NCBI GenBank assembly: GCA_963743275.1
Contig: CAVUPB010000001.1
Coordinates: 1 to 64,000 of the forward strand
Length of the DNA: 64,000 bases
DNA from: JALYLC01 sp963743275
GTDB taxonomy: Bacteria; Actinomycetota; Thermoleophilia; Gaiellales; JALYLC01
Direction: 5' to 3'
Below are positions 51,141 to 60,536 of the stretch, piece by piece. The position numbers were made by a program, and so were the translations under genes. The notes beneath the pieces are model-generated. The model was given only the letters and a program-made list of their open reading frames with translations. It did not search any database and was not told the DNA's origin. Positions within the stretch are counted from its first letter, which is position 1; every line of letters starts with the position of its first letter.

Positions 51141-53663
51141 ATGAAGGAAGCCCGCGTCGTTCTCCGCCTCACCGACGTCGTCAAGACGTTCCCCGGGGTC
51201 GTGGCGCTCAAGGGCGTCGGCCTCGAGGTCGTCGAGGGCGAGGTCCATGCGCTCGTGGGGGAGAACGGCGCGGGCAAGTCGACGCTCATGGCGGTCGCCG
51301 CCGGCTCGACGCTGCCCGACACGGGCATCGTCGAGATCGGCGGCGCCGTCATGGAGCAGCCGTCGCCCGCGACGGCGCAGGCGATGGGCATCGCCGTCGT
51401 CTACCAGCACCTCTCGATCCTCGAAGACCTCACGGTCGCCGAGACGATGGTCTTCGCGATGCCGCGCGGGCGGCGGCCGTCGCTGCTGCGCGCGGGCCCG
51501 TGGGCGCGCGAGAAGCTCGCCGTCGTCGGCGCGTCGATCGACCCCTCGGCCCGCGTCAGCGAGCTGAGCGTGGCCGACCGCCAGCTCGTCGAGATCGCCA
51601 AGGCGCTCGCGCTCGAGCCCAAGGTGCTCGTGCTCGACGAGCCGACGGAGTCGCTCACGCCCGTCGAGAGCGCCCTCCTGTTCGAGCAGGTGCGCCGGAT
51701 CACGGCCGCCGGGACGGCCGTCGTCTACATCTCGCACCGCCTCCCGGAGGTGCAGCGCATCGCCGACCGCATCACCGTCCTGCGCGACGGCGAGACGCGC
51801 GGCACGGTGGCCGCCGCCGGCGTCTCCGAGGCCGAGATCCTGCGGCTCATCATCGGGCGCGCGGTCGATCAGGCCTTCCCGCCCAAGGCCGAGCTCGCGG
51901 CCGGCGCCGAGCCGCTGCTGAGCGTGCGCGGGCTCTCCGGACCGCGCTTCCACGATGTCAGCCTCGCTGTCCGGCCCGGCGAGATCGTCGGGCTCGCAGG
52001 CGTCGAGGGCAACGGCCAGCGCGAGTTCCTGCGCGCGCTGGCGGGGCTCCTGCGCGCGAGCGGCGAGGTCACGCTCGCCGGCGCGCGCGTGCCCCTGGGC
52101 GACCCGGGCAAGGTGCAGCGCGCCGGCATCGTCCACCTGCCCGGCGACCGCCACGCCGAGGGCGTGCTGCTGCCGCTGAGCGTGCGCGAGAACACCTCGC
52201 TGCTCGCGCTCAAGGACGTCGCGCGCGCCGGCATCGTGCAGCGCCGGCGCGAGTCCGAGCTCGTCGCCGGGCAGATCCAGCAGCTCGACGTGCGTACGCC
52301 GGGGATGGAGACGCCGATCTCGGCGCTCTCCGGCGGCAATCAGCAGAAGGTGCTGTTCGCGCGCTCGCTGCTGGCGGGGCCGACCGTGCTGCTGGCCGAC
52401 GAGCCGACGCGCGGCGTCGATGCGAACGCGCGCCTCGAGCTGTACCAGGTGCTGCGCCGCGCCGCCCAGGCCGGCCAGGCGGTGATCGTGGTCTCCTCGG
52501 ACGTCGTCGAGCTGCAGGGGCTGTGCGACCGGGTGCTCGTGTTCTCGCGCGGGCAGGCGGTGCGCACGCTCGAGGGGCCGGAGATCACCGAGGAGAACAT
52601 CACCGGCGCCGCGATCACGTCGGACACGCACCGCTCCGGCGCGGGCGCGCGGCTGCGCACGGGTCTGCAGTGGCGCCGCTTCGGCGCCGGCGACTACCTC
52701 CCGACCGCCGTGCTCGCGGTCCTCATCGCCGGGCTCACGATCTACACCTCGGCCTCCAACGACCACTTCCTGTCCCAGTTCAACTTCGTCAGCATGCTGC
52801 TGCTCGCGAGCGCCCTCGGATTCATCGCCCTCGGCCAGCTGATCGTCATGCTGACGGGCGGCATCGACCTCTCGGTCGGCCCGCTCACGGGCCTCGTCGT
52901 CGTGGTCATGTCGTTCTTCGCCGGCGCCGGGCAGAGCGAGGCGCGGCTCTGGGTGGGCATCCTCGCGGTGATCGGAACCGCGGTCGCGGTCGGGCTGACG
53001 AACGCCGCGCTCGTGCGCATCGTGCGGCTCGCTCCCGTGCTCGCGACGCTCGCGACCTACATCGTGCTGCAGGGGATCTCGCTGCTCCTGCGCGAGACGC
53101 CCGGCGGGTTCTTCCGGCCCAGCGTCACGACCACGATCAAGACGACGATCGGCTGGGTGCCCGTCGCGTTCCTGCTGTGTGCCGGGCTCGCGCTCGCCTG
53201 CGAGGCGCTGCTGCGCTGGTCGCGCCTCGGGCTCGCGCTGCGCGCGGTCGGCTCCGACGCCACGCGCGCGCACCGGCTCGGCGCCCACGTCACGATCACG
53301 CAGGTCTCGGCCTACGTGCTCTGCTCGCTCTTCACCGCCGCGGGCGGCGTCATGCTGGCCTCGCAGATCGCGATCGGCGACCCGAGCGTGGGACTCAACT
53401 ACACGCTCACGAGCATCACCGCCGTCGTGCTCGGCGGGGCGAGCATCTTCGGTGGCCGTGGCTCGTTCATCGGCGCCTTCTGCGGCGCCGTGCTGATCCA
53501 GGAGATCGTCACGTCCACGACGTTCCTGCAGATCGGGACGGAGTGGCAGTACTACCTGCCGGGCATCCTGATCCTGGCCGGCGCGGGCGTCTACTCGCGC
53601 ACGCGCCACCTGGGGCCGTCGGCGCTGAGCTCCGAGACGGCACCCGCACCTGCATCCAACTGA
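51141..53663 (+). CDS. Fused ribose-type ABC ATPase (two NBDs) and permease (RbsA-RbsC fusion)
   Basis: An 840-residue fusion. Residues 1-245 are the first NBD (GENGAGKST, ELSVADRQLVEIAKAL, VLDEPTESL). Residues about 255-500 are the second NBD of RbsA type (signature SGGNQQKVLFARSL, ADEPTRGVD, degenerate Walker A GVEGNGQRE). Residues 525-830 are a BPD_transp_2 permease (ALGQLIVMLTGGIDLSVGP, LGAHVTITQVSAYVLCS). Separate genes are the rule; a fusion of the tandem ATPase with one permease would fix 1:1 stoichiometry. It starts 4 bp after the binding-protein stop with a ggagatg start context. Confidence 0.92.
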   Translation: MKEARVVLRLTDVVKTFPGVVALKGVGLEVVEGEVHALVGENGAGKSTLMAVAAGSTLPDTGIVEIGGAVMEQPSPATAQAMGIAVVYQHLSILEDLTVAETMVFAMPRGRRPSLLRAGPWAREKLAVVGASIDPSARVSELSVADRQLVEIAKALALEPKVLVLDEPTESLTPVESALLFEQVRRITAAGTAVVYISHRLPEVQRIADRITVLRDGETRGTVAAAGVSEAEILRLIIGRAVDQAFPPKAELAAGAEPLLSVRGLSGPRFHDVSLAVRPGEIVGLAGVEGNGQREFLRALAGLLRASGEVTLAGARVPLGDPGKVQRAGIVHLPGDRHAEGVLLPLSVRENTSLLALKDVARAGIVQRRRESELVAGQIQQLDVRTPGMETPISALSGGNQQKVLFARSLLAGPTVLLADEPTRGVDANARLELYQVLRRAAQAGQAVIVVSSDVVELQGLCDRVLVFSRGQAVRTLEGPEITEENITGAAITSDTHRSGAGARLRTGLQWRRFGAGDYLPTAVLAVLIAGLTIYTSASNDHFLSQFNFVSMLLLASALGFIALGQLIVMLTGGIDLSVGPLTGLVVVVMSFFAGAGQSEARLWVGILAVIGTAVAVGLTNAALVRIVRLAPVLATLATYIVLQGISLLLRETPGGFFRPSVTTTIKTTIGWVPVAFLLCAGLALACEALLRWSRLGLALRAVGSDATRAHRLGAHVTITQVSAYVLCSLFTAAGGVMLASQIAIGDPSVGLNYTLTSITAVVLGGASIFGGRGSFIGAFCGAVLIQEIVTSTTFLQIGTEWQYYLPGILILAGAGVYSRTRHLGPSALSSETAPAPASN

Positions 53664-53680
53664 ATCGATCGAGGAGAAGC

Positions 53681-54631
53681 ATGGCTGACAAGAAGATCAT
53701 CGCCGTCGTCGGCGCCACGGGCGCGCAGGGCGGCGGCCTGGTGCGCGCGATCATGGGCGACCCGAACAGCGAGTTCACCGCGCGCGCGCTCACGCGCGAC
53801 CCGAGCTCCGACGCCGCCAAGGCACTGGCCGCGCTGGGGGCGGAGGTCGTCGCCACCGACATCGACGACGAGGCCAGCCTCGAGCGTGCGTTCGAAGGCG
53901 CCTACGGCGCGTTCTGCGTGACGTTCTTCTGGGCCCACTTCTCGCCCGAGACCGAGCAGGCCGAAGCCACGTCGATGGCCCGCATCGCCAAGGCCAAGGG
54001 CCTCAGCCACGTGATCTGGTCGACCCTCGAGGACACGCGCGAGCACATCCCTCTGAGCGACGACCGCATGCCGACGCTGCAGGAGAAGTGGAAGGTGCCG
54101 CACTACGACTCGAAGGGGTCGATCAACCACGTCTTCACCGACGCCGGGGTGCCGACGACGTTCCTCAACACGTCGTTCAACTGGGAGAACTTCATCTTCT
54201 TCGGCATGGGCCCGCAGCGCGGCGACGACGGCAAGCTGCGCCTCACCCTGCCGATGGGCAGCGCGAAGCTGCCGGGCATGGCTGTCGAGGACGTCGGCAA
54301 GGTCGCGTACGCGATCTTCAAGGCGGGCCAGGCGTACATCGGCAAGACCGTCAGCATCGCGGGCGAGCACCTGAGCGGCGCCGAGATGGCCGCGGGCTTC
54401 AGCAAGGCGCTGGGCGAGGAGGTGGAGTACAACGAGGTCTCGCCCGACGTGTATCGCGGCTTCGGCTTCCCCGGAGCGGACGACATCGGCAACATGTTCC
54501 AGTTCAAGCGCGACTTCGAGAAGGAGTACTGCGGGCCGCGCGACATCGCCGCCACGCGCGCGCTCGACCCGGAGCTGCAGTCCTTCGAGCAGTGGCTGGC
54601 GGCCAACGCCAGCCGCATCCCGATCGGCTAG
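53681..54631 (+). CDS. NmrA-family NAD(P)-binding protein
   Basis: A 316-residue atypical SDR of the NmrA/HSCARG type: IIAVVGATGAQGGGLVRAIM for the dinucleotide, ALTRDPSSDAAKAL, VIWSTLEDTREHIP and NTSFNWENFIFFGMGP. Many such proteins are redox sensors lacking the catalytic tyrosine, and no YxxxK is visible. ggaggagaagc precedes the ATG. It is the last gene of the transporter operon and ends before a terminator. Its link to the transporter is positional only. Confidence 0.88.
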   Translation: MADKKIIAVVGATGAQGGGLVRAIMGDPNSEFTARALTRDPSSDAAKALAALGAEVVATDIDDEASLERAFEGAYGAFCVTFFWAHFSPETEQAEATSMARIAKAKGLSHVIWSTLEDTREHIPLSDDRMPTLQEKWKVPHYDSKGSINHVFTDAGVPTTFLNTSFNWENFIFFGMGPQRGDDGKLRLTLPMGSAKLPGMAVEDVGKVAYAIFKAGQAYIGKTVSIAGEHLSGAEMAAGFSKALGEEVEYNEVSPDVYRGFGFPGADDIGNMFQFKRDFEKEYCGPRDIAATRALDPELQSFEQWLAANASRIPIG

Positions 54632-54653
54632 CGCCGCTTCGCAGCACGCACGG

Positions 54654-54698
54654 CGGCCGGTTCCCAACCTCCCCGAACGGGGTAGGCGGAACCGGCCG
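54654..54698. terminator. Compound hairpin terminator
   Basis: An 11-bp stem cggccggttcc (54654-54664) and ggaaccggccg (54688-54698) encloses a second hairpin ccccgaacgggg (54671-54682). It follows the NmrA-like gene and precedes the delta-60 repeat gene. No T-run is seen on the plus strand. Confidence 0.65.
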
Positions 54699-54741
54699 TC
54701 CGCCCTGCGCGCGATCGCGGGGCGGCCGCTTTCATGGCGGT

Positions 54742-56100
54742 GTGGCGATCATCACCAGACAGCGGCTGCGCGCCGCGACAGCGGCAGGTGTCCTCGCAGC
54801 GGCGCTCGCGGGCGGCGCGATCGCGTACGCCGACGGCACGCTCGACCCGGGCTTCAACGGCGGCGCCGTGCGCGTCGGGACGAACGCGCAGGGGCTCGCG
54901 TGGTCGACGGCGAGCGTGCGCATCCCGGCCGTCGTCCAGGCCGACGGCCGCATCGTGGTCGGCGGCGCGAGCGGCGGCGCAATGACGCTCGCGCGCTTCA
55001 ACGGCGACGGGTCGCTCGACACGACCTACGGGACGAACGGCTTCGTGACGGCGCGCTTCGCCGGCACCCCGACGACCTCGCCCGGCGCCTCCGGCGCGAC
55101 CGCGCTGACGCTCGACGGCGCCGGCAACGTGCTCGCGGCCGGGTTCGGCGGCTCGCAGTCCATGTTCGTCGCGCGCTTCTCGCCCGCGGGCGCGATGCTC
55201 GCGAGCGTCGTCTGCTTCGCGCCGCACCTGATCGACTACACCGCGCACGCGATCGCCGCGCGGCCCGACGGGAGCGTCGTGATCGCCGGGCAGGCGCGCG
55301 ATCGCTGGCACGGGACGCCGTACAAGCTCTACGGCGCGCGCGCCGTCGTGCAGGTCACGGGCGCGTCCGCGCGCACGAACGGCTGCGGCACCCAGGGGAC
55401 GTCGGCGACGACGCAGAAGACGACCGGCTCCTCCGGCGTGACGGTCGACGGCCTCGCCACCGACGGCACGCTGCTCGACGGCAGCCTGGCCGGGCGCGTC
55501 TACCAGGGCGTCGCCGTGCGCGGCGACGGCTCCTACGTCACAGCGGCCGCCAACGGCGCGATCTCGAGCTTCACGGCCGCAGGCGCGGTCAACGGCGGCT
55601 TCGGCAACGGCGGCTCGACGACGATCGCGACGGCCGCGCTGCACGCCGTGCGGGTGCTGCCGGACGGGAGCGTGCTGGCCGCCGGCGAGGGCACGGGCGC
55701 GTCGAGCGCGCGGCGGCTGCTGGTCGCCAAGCTCGCCCCGGCGGGCACGCCCGCGGCCGGCTTCGGCACGGCGGGCGTCGCGCGCCTGCTCGCGGGCGTC
55801 GGCAACAACCAGGGCCAGGCGCTCGCGCTGCAGTCGGATGGCCGCATCCTCGTCGCGGGCGGCGCGGTCCTGAGCGGCAGCGTCTCGCAGCTCGCCGTCG
55901 CGCGCCTCACCGCGGGCGGCCTGCCCGACACGACCTGGTCGCCCACGGGCGTCGTCACGACCGCGCTCGGGGCAACCGGCTGGGCGACCGCGATCGCGCC
56001 CTCGGCGAGCGGCTTCGTCGTCGCGGGCCGCCGCGCCGACGCCGCGATGGGCAACGCCTACCTCGACGTCGTCGTCGCGCGCTACACCGGCGGCCCGTAG
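54742..56100 (+). CDS. Secreted delta-60 repeat (beta-propeller-like) protein
   Basis: A 452-residue exported protein. GTG 54742 gives AIITRQRLRAATAAG, a hydrophobic core, and cleavage near AYADG. The mature part has repeated units of about 55 residues with the pattern GTLDPGFN, GRIVVGG, LARFNGDGSLDTTYGTNG and similar in later copies (AVQADG, LPDTTW). This delta-60 repeat architecture is typical of cell-surface or secreted proteins of unknown function. A Cys pair around CFAPH/CGTQG may form a disulfide. Confidence 0.85.
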   Translation: MAIITRQRLRAATAAGVLAAALAGGAIAYADGTLDPGFNGGAVRVGTNAQGLAWSTASVRIPAVVQADGRIVVGGASGGAMTLARFNGDGSLDTTYGTNGFVTARFAGTPTTSPGASGATALTLDGAGNVLAAGFGGSQSMFVARFSPAGAMLASVVCFAPHLIDYTAHAIAARPDGSVVIAGQARDRWHGTPYKLYGARAVVQVTGASARTNGCGTQGTSATTQKTTGSSGVTVDGLATDGTLLDGSLAGRVYQGVAVRGDGSYVTAAANGAISSFTAAGAVNGGFGNGGSTTIATAALHAVRVLPDGSVLAAGEGTGASSARRLLVAKLAPAGTPAAGFGTAGVARLLAGVGNNQGQALALQSDGRILVAGGAVLSGSVSQLAVARLTAGGLPDTTWSPTGVVTTALGATGWATAIAPSASGFVVAGRRADAAMGNAYLDVVVARYTGGP

Positions 56101-56110
56101 CGTTCCCGGA

Positions 56111-56878
56111 ATGGGAACGCTCGAGGGTCGCGTCGCAATCGTCACCGGAGGGGGCGCCGGGCTGGGCCTCGCGATCGCGGAGGAGCTCGCGGCCGCGGGC
56201 TGCGCCATCGCGATCGCGGAGCGCGACACCGCCGCGGGCGAGGCGGCCGCGGCGGGCTTGCGGGCGCAGGGCGCCGAGGCCCGGAGCTACGCCGTCGACG
56301 TCAGCGTCGCGGCGCAGGTCGACGCGCTCTTCGCGGCCGTTCCGGGCGACCTCGGCCGGCTCGACATCGTCGTCAACAATGCCGGGGTCAGCCACGTCGG
56401 CCCGCCCGTGGCGGAGACCACCGACGAGGCCTGGGCCGAGTCGATCGCCGTCATGCAGACCGGCGTCTTCCACTGCATGCGCGCGGCCGCGCGTCACCTG
56501 CTCCCGCAGGGCTCGGGCAGCGTCGTCAACATCTCCTCGATCCGCGGCTTCTCGCCCAACCCGGGCCGCATCGCCTACTGCGCCGCCAAGGCAGCCGTGC
56601 TGATGATGACGCGCGTGGCCGCGGGCGAGTGGGCCGGGAGCGGGGTGCGCATCAACGCGATCGCGCCCGGGATCCAGCGCACGCCGATGTGGGACGCCGA
56701 TGTCGCTCGCGGCGCGATCGACGAGCCGTTCTACCTGCGCACGGTGCCCGCGGGCCGCATCGGCGACCCGCGCGAGGTCGGCAAGCTGGCCGTCTACCTG
56801 TGCTCGGACGACGCCGCGTACATCACGGGCGGGTGCTTCACGATCGACGGCGGGCTGACGTCGATCCCCGCCGGCTAG
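56111..56878 (+). CDS. Short-chain dehydrogenase/reductase
   Basis: A 255-residue classical SDR with TGGGAGLGLAIAEEL, NNAGVSHVG, the catalytic Ser in ISSIRGF, YCAAKAAVL for Tyr and Lys, and the C-terminal ITGGCFTIDGG. An acidic residue after the second strand (AIAERDTAAG) suggests NAD rather than NADP preference. It begins 10 bp after the delta-60 gene. The substrate is unknown. It is not a close copy of the SDR at 48019. Confidence 0.92.
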   Translation: MGTLEGRVAIVTGGGAGLGLAIAEELAAAGCAIAIAERDTAAGEAAAAGLRAQGAEARSYAVDVSVAAQVDALFAAVPGDLGRLDIVVNNAGVSHVGPPVAETTDEAWAESIAVMQTGVFHCMRAAARHLLPQGSGSVVNISSIRGFSPNPGRIAYCAAKAAVLMMTRVAAGEWAGSGVRINAIAPGIQRTPMWDADVARGAIDEPFYLRTVPAGRIGDPREVGKLAVYLCSDDAAYITGGCFTIDGGLTSIPAG

Positions 56879-56903
56879 ACGTATATCCGGGGCCAGGCCG
56901 CGG

Positions 56904-57905
56904 ATGCGCGGCACCGGGGTCGTCCTCGGAGGATCGGACTACCATGGAGACGTGGCAGCCGTCGAGGCACGTCGTCGTCGCGACCCTGGTCCGAAGCAGC
57001 TCGCGCACGTTGCGCGCGAGCGCGTTCGCGTGGCTCCGCGCGGCGGCGCCGAGATCGCACCGCCCCGGGTCGGGCGCGTCGTGGAGGCGAAGCCGCTCGC
57101 GGTCGTCGTCACCCGGCCGGCGCCGGCCCGCCCGCAGCGCAGGCCCTGGTCGGACGAGCGCAAGCGGCGCTTCCAGCGGCGCTTCCTGCCGGCCGCGACC
57201 GCGCTCGTGCTGGCGCCGATCCCGATCGGCCGCGTCGTGCTCGGCGGCGACGGCCCGGCCCCGCTCCCGGTTCCGCCGGCCGCCGTCGGCTCGAGCGGCC
57301 GCCTCCGCGGACTGCCGGTCCCGCCCATCTTCCTGCCGCTGCCGACACCGGCTCCGCCGGCGCGCGGCGGCAGCTCGTCCGTCATGCCCGAGATCGTCTG
57401 GCGCGACTCCATCTCGCTCGGCCTCCCCTACCAGGGGCGGCTGATCGACGGCGTGCAACTGCCCGCCGAGAGCCCGCTCTGGACGACCTGGGATCCCGCC
57501 CTCGACCGCGTGCCGGACCGCGACTACCGGCGCTACGGCAGCGCGAAGCTCGTGCACCTGCTCGTCTCGGTCGCGCAGGCCTACCACGACGCCAACCCGA
57601 ACGCCCCGCGCCTCGTCATCGGCGACCTCAGCCGGCGCGGCGGCGGCCCGCTCGACCAGCACGAGTCGCACCAGAACGGCCTCGACGTCGACGTCTACTA
57701 CCCGCGCACCGACGGCCTCGAGATCGCACCGACGACCATCGAGCAGGTCGACATCCCGCTCGCGCGCGATCTCCTCGACCGCTTCGTCGCCGCACACGCG
57801 GAGTTCGTCTTCGTGGGCCCGCACCTGCCGCTGAGCGGCCCCGCGGGCGTCGTCGAGCCGCTCGTCGGCCACGACAACCACATGCACGTCCGCATCTTCC
57901 CGTAG
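56904..57905 (+). CDS. Penicillin-insensitive murein endopeptidase (M74, MepA-like)
   Basis: A 333-residue protein. The Arg-rich N-terminal ~100 residues end in a membrane anchor (RFLPAATALVLAPIPIG), then a Pro-rich linker, and the catalytic domain from about residue 165. Zinc ligands match MepA: HESHQNGLDVDVYYP (His and Asp) and GHDNHMHVR (His). It would cut D-Ala-mDAP cross-links in peptidoglycan outside the membrane. GTG 56952 is an alternative start that avoids a poor N-terminus. A different-frame ATG at 56944 with a good ribosome site does not lead into this domain. Confidence 0.86.
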   Translation: MRGTGVVLGGSDYHGDVAAVEARRRRDPGPKQLAHVARERVRVAPRGGAEIAPPRVGRVVEAKPLAVVVTRPAPARPQRRPWSDERKRRFQRRFLPAATALVLAPIPIGRVVLGGDGPAPLPVPPAAVGSSGRLRGLPVPPIFLPLPTPAPPARGGSSSVMPEIVWRDSISLGLPYQGRLIDGVQLPAESPLWTTWDPALDRVPDRDYRRYGSAKLVHLLVSVAQAYHDANPNAPRLVIGDLSRRGGGPLDQHESHQNGLDVDVYYPRTDGLEIAPTTIEQVDIPLARDLLDRFVAAHAEFVFVGPHLPLSGPAGVVEPLVGHDNHMHVRIFP

Positions 57906-57927
57906 CGGCGGCCCGCCAGGAGACGGC

Positions 57928-57968
57928 GCGGCCGGTCGCGGGCCAGGCGTGCGCCCGCGACCGGCCGC
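57928..57968. terminator. Strong bidirectional hairpin terminator
   Basis: A perfect 16-bp stem (gcggccggtcgcgggc at 57928-57943 and gcccgcgaccggccgc at 57953-57968) with a 9-base loop separates the convergent MepA-like and PhoX genes. Confidence 0.85.
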
Positions 57969-57985
57969 TCCGTTGGAGCGGAGGA

Positions 57986-59608
57986 CTAGGAGGGGATGAC
58001 CTCGGAGGTCACGTTGTCGCCGTGCTGATGGGTGAAGAAGAGGCGCCAGCCATGCGAGAGCCCCTTCGGGATCGACGCGCCGAGCACGCCCGCCGCGGTC
58101 GGGTCGCCGTTGGACTCGTGGATGCCGGTGATCTCGTTGTCGCCCTCGTTGTTGAAGCCGTTGCCCGAGATGCCGCTGATCGCCGAGTCGATCGTCGCGG
58201 ACGGGTCACGGCCCTCGGCGATGACCTTGACCGGCTGTGCGCCGCCGGCGTAGTCGCCGTTGACGTCGAACATGAACGCCGAGTCGAGCGCGTTGACCGA
58301 CGAGTGGAGGCCGTCGCCCGCGTCCTGCGAGGCGATCACGTGCGTCTTGTCGAAGAACGTGATGTTGTCGAAGCCCGAGCGCGTCTTGTCGGAGAGGTAG
58401 AACAGCGAGAGCGTGCCCTTGTCGCTCTTCGGGTCCTGCTGCAGCTCGAGCAGGCCGCCGAAGCCGCCGTAGGCCACGCCCGCCTCGCTCGAGGCGTTGG
58501 TGTCGCCGGTCTCGGTGAAGAAGAACTTCTTGAAGCCCGTGCCCGGCTTGAAGACCCCGTTCTCGGGCCGCTTGAACGGCGTGCCGCCGGCCTTCTTGGC
58601 GGCTGCGTTCGCGCTGAACGCTGCGGTGCCGTCCTTGGCGGTGTCGTGGATCGTGACCCACGTCGTCTTGAACGTCTTGCCGTAGGTGTGCAGGTCCTTC
58701 ATGTCGGCCGAGAGGATGTCCGCGTCGGCCTGGCCGTCGTGGAAGACGATCGCGCCCGTGTGCGAGAGCGACGCGACCTGCAGCACCTGCAGCTTCCCGC
58801 CCTTGTCGAGGTTGGCCGGGTCCGTGGCCAGGAAGCGGTAGAGGAAGCTGTTCGGCTGCTTGGCGTGCGTGTTGACCTTGCCGGCCGGCCCGCCGGCGTC
58901 CTCGACGATGTAGAGGTTGCCCTTGTCGTCGTTCTGGATGCCCTCGTAGCCGCCCTGGCCGAGCACGCCCCAGAGCGTCGTGACCTTGGACGGGAAGTCG
59001 AGCGTCGCCTGCGTCACGCCGCCGGCGTCGCCGCCCTCGGTCGTGAAGAGGAGCCGCTGCGCCCACGGATCCCAGGTCGAGCCGTCGATCACGGGCACCG
59101 GCGTGGTGCCGTCGGCGAGCGTCTCGGCGAGCTTCGTCACGCGATGCGCGGCGTCGGCGTCGAGGTTGATGCGCGTGATGTAGCTCCCCTTGGAGCCGAG
59201 CTCGTGGCCCTGGTAGAGGAAGTGCGTGCCGTAGTCGTACTTCGCGTCGGCGCCGTGCTGGCCCTTGACGACGAGGTAGGTGTTCTTGTCGGGCTCGCTC
59301 TTGCTGGCCTCGACGTTGTGGCCCGTGGCCTGCACGTCACCGGGCGCCGGGACCATCGGGCCGTCGTTGTAGTAGCCGTACCAGCTGGTGAGCGCGGACG
59401 GGTTCTCGAGCGCGTTCGAGCCCTGCGCCACCGTCGTCTCGCGCCACTGCGGCGAGATCTTGTCCGGCAGCGAGATGCCCGCCGTCTTGGTGTTGGCCGA
59501 GCCGGCGTCGGTGAGCGCCGGTCCACTCGCGAACGTCGTGGCGCCGAGCACCGCGACCCCTGCGAGCGCCGCCGCCACCCCTGCAATCCGGATCCTCTTT
59601 GCGGACAC
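57986..59608 (-). CDS. PhoX-type (DUF839) alkaline phosphatase family protein, secreted
   Basis: A 540-residue exported protein. GTG 59608 follows a ggaggg site; the signal is RIRIAGVAAALAGVAVLGATTF with cleavage near the first Ser/Gly. PhoX family traits include the Glu/Asp-rich propeller segments NLYIVEDAGGPAG, LLFTTEGGDAGG, FFFTETGDTNAS and the C-terminal HESNGDP with ITGIHESN. PhoX enzymes are Ca/Fe-dependent phosphatases, usually Tat-exported; a clear twin-Arg is not seen, so export by Sec is possible. Divergent 169 bp from a PhnD-like gene, hinting at phosphorus nutrition. Confidence 0.87.
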   Translation of the reverse strand: MSAKRIRIAGVAAALAGVAVLGATTFASGPALTDAGSANTKTAGISLPDKISPQWRETTVAQGSNALENPSALTSWYGYYNDGPMVPAPGDVQATGHNVEASKSEPDKNTYLVVKGQHGADAKYDYGTHFLYQGHELGSKGSYITRINLDADAAHRVTKLAETLADGTTPVPVIDGSTWDPWAQRLLFTTEGGDAGGVTQATLDFPSKVTTLWGVLGQGGYEGIQNDDKGNLYIVEDAGGPAGKVNTHAKQPNSFLYRFLATDPANLDKGGKLQVLQVASLSHTGAIVFHDGQADADILSADMKDLHTYGKTFKTTWVTIHDTAKDGTAAFSANAAAKKAGGTPFKRPENGVFKPGTGFKKFFFTETGDTNASSEAGVAYGGFGGLLELQQDPKSDKGTLSLFYLSDKTRSGFDNITFFDKTHVIASQDAGDGLHSSVNALDSAFMFDVNGDYAGGAQPVKVIAEGRDPSATIDSAISGISGNGFNNEGDNEITGIHESNGDPTAAGVLGASIPKGLSHGWRLFFTHQHGDNVTSEVIPS

Positions 59609-59777
59609 GGGCGATTCCCTCCAGGATTTCAGACACGCGGGATCGGCCAGGCGGCGCGGCCCCGCTCGGTCGATGTCACCGTAGGTATGAGGTGGCCGCG
59701 GCGGGAATCGGTCCGGTGAAGATGCGGTGACCGTCCGGAGAACCGCCCTGGAGCGTGGCGGAAGCTACCCTGCACGC

Positions 59778-60536
59778 GTGGCGCCGCTCGCCGTTCACAG
59801 CTTCCTCGGCGAGGTGGCGCGCCCGCACTACGAGGCCGTCGCCCACGCGCTCGGCGCCGAGACCGGCGTCACGGTCGCCCCCCTGCGGGAGACGCCGCTC
59901 GCCGAGCTCCCCGCGGTCGTGGCCGGGCCGCCCGCGCTGCTCTTCGTGTGCGGCCTGCCGTACACGCGCATGCGCGACGCCGGCGCGCCCATCGAGCCGC
60001 TCGCCGCGCCGGTGCCGGACGACGAGGACGGCCCGTGGTACCGCGCCGACCTGCTCGTGGCGCCCGGCGTGGACGTGACCGCGCCCGAGCAGCTGCGCGG
60101 GCGCCGCGTCGGGTTCAACGGAGACGACTCGCTCTCGGGGTGGGTGATGCCGCGCCACGCGCTGCGCGCGCTCGGCATCGATCCGGACGACTACGACTGG
60201 GTGCGGACGGGCAGCCACCACGCCTCGCTCGCGGCGCTCCTGCGCGGCGAGGTCGAGGCCGCCCCGATCGACTCGACCGTGCTGACGCTCGAGCGCCGGG
60301 CCGACCCGGCGCTCGCCGCGCTCGCGCGGATCGCGCGTCTCGGGCACATGCCGAGCCCGCCGGTCGCGCTCGTCGGCGGCGATGCCGGGCTCGCGGCGTC
60401 GCTGCGCACGGCGCTGACCACGCTCGCGCGCAGCGAGGAGGGGCGAGCCGCGCTCGCGCTCGGCGCGGTGCAGCGCTTCGACGCCGTCGGCGACGCCGAC
60501 TACGCGCCGGTGCGCGCGGCCGACGCCACGCGCTGA
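59778..60536 (+). CDS. PhnD-like phosphate/phosphonate-type binding protein, no signal peptide
   Basis: A 252-residue type II periplasmic-binding fold: VAPLAVHSFLGEVARPHYEA, LLVAPGVDVTAPEQLRGRRV and GFNGDDSLSGWVMPRHAL, then RTGSHHASLAALLRGEVEAAPID. This matches the PhnD/PtxB family C-terminal pattern. No signal sequence or lipobox is visible at GTG 59778, so it may be cytoplasmic or a sensory relative. No permease or ATPase is adjacent. Its 3' end overlaps the convergent GT2 gene by 37 bp. Confidence 0.8.
   Translation: MAPLAVHSFLGEVARPHYEAVAHALGAETGVTVAPLRETPLAELPAVVAGPPALLFVCGLPYTRMRDAGAPIEPLAAPVPDDEDGPWYRADLLVAPGVDVTAPEQLRGRRVGFNGDDSLSGWVMPRHALRALGIDPDDYDWVRTGSHHASLAALLRGEVEAAPIDSTVLTLERRADPALAALARIARLGHMPSPPVALVGGDAGLAASLRTALTTLARSEEGRAALALGAVQRFDAVGDADYAPVRAADATR

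Noticed and set aside
56944..57444. An open frame starting at ATG 56944 with a good ribosome site
   Set aside because: It is Arg/Ser-rich and ends within the endopeptidase domain in another frame; the M74 domain lies in the frame of 56904.
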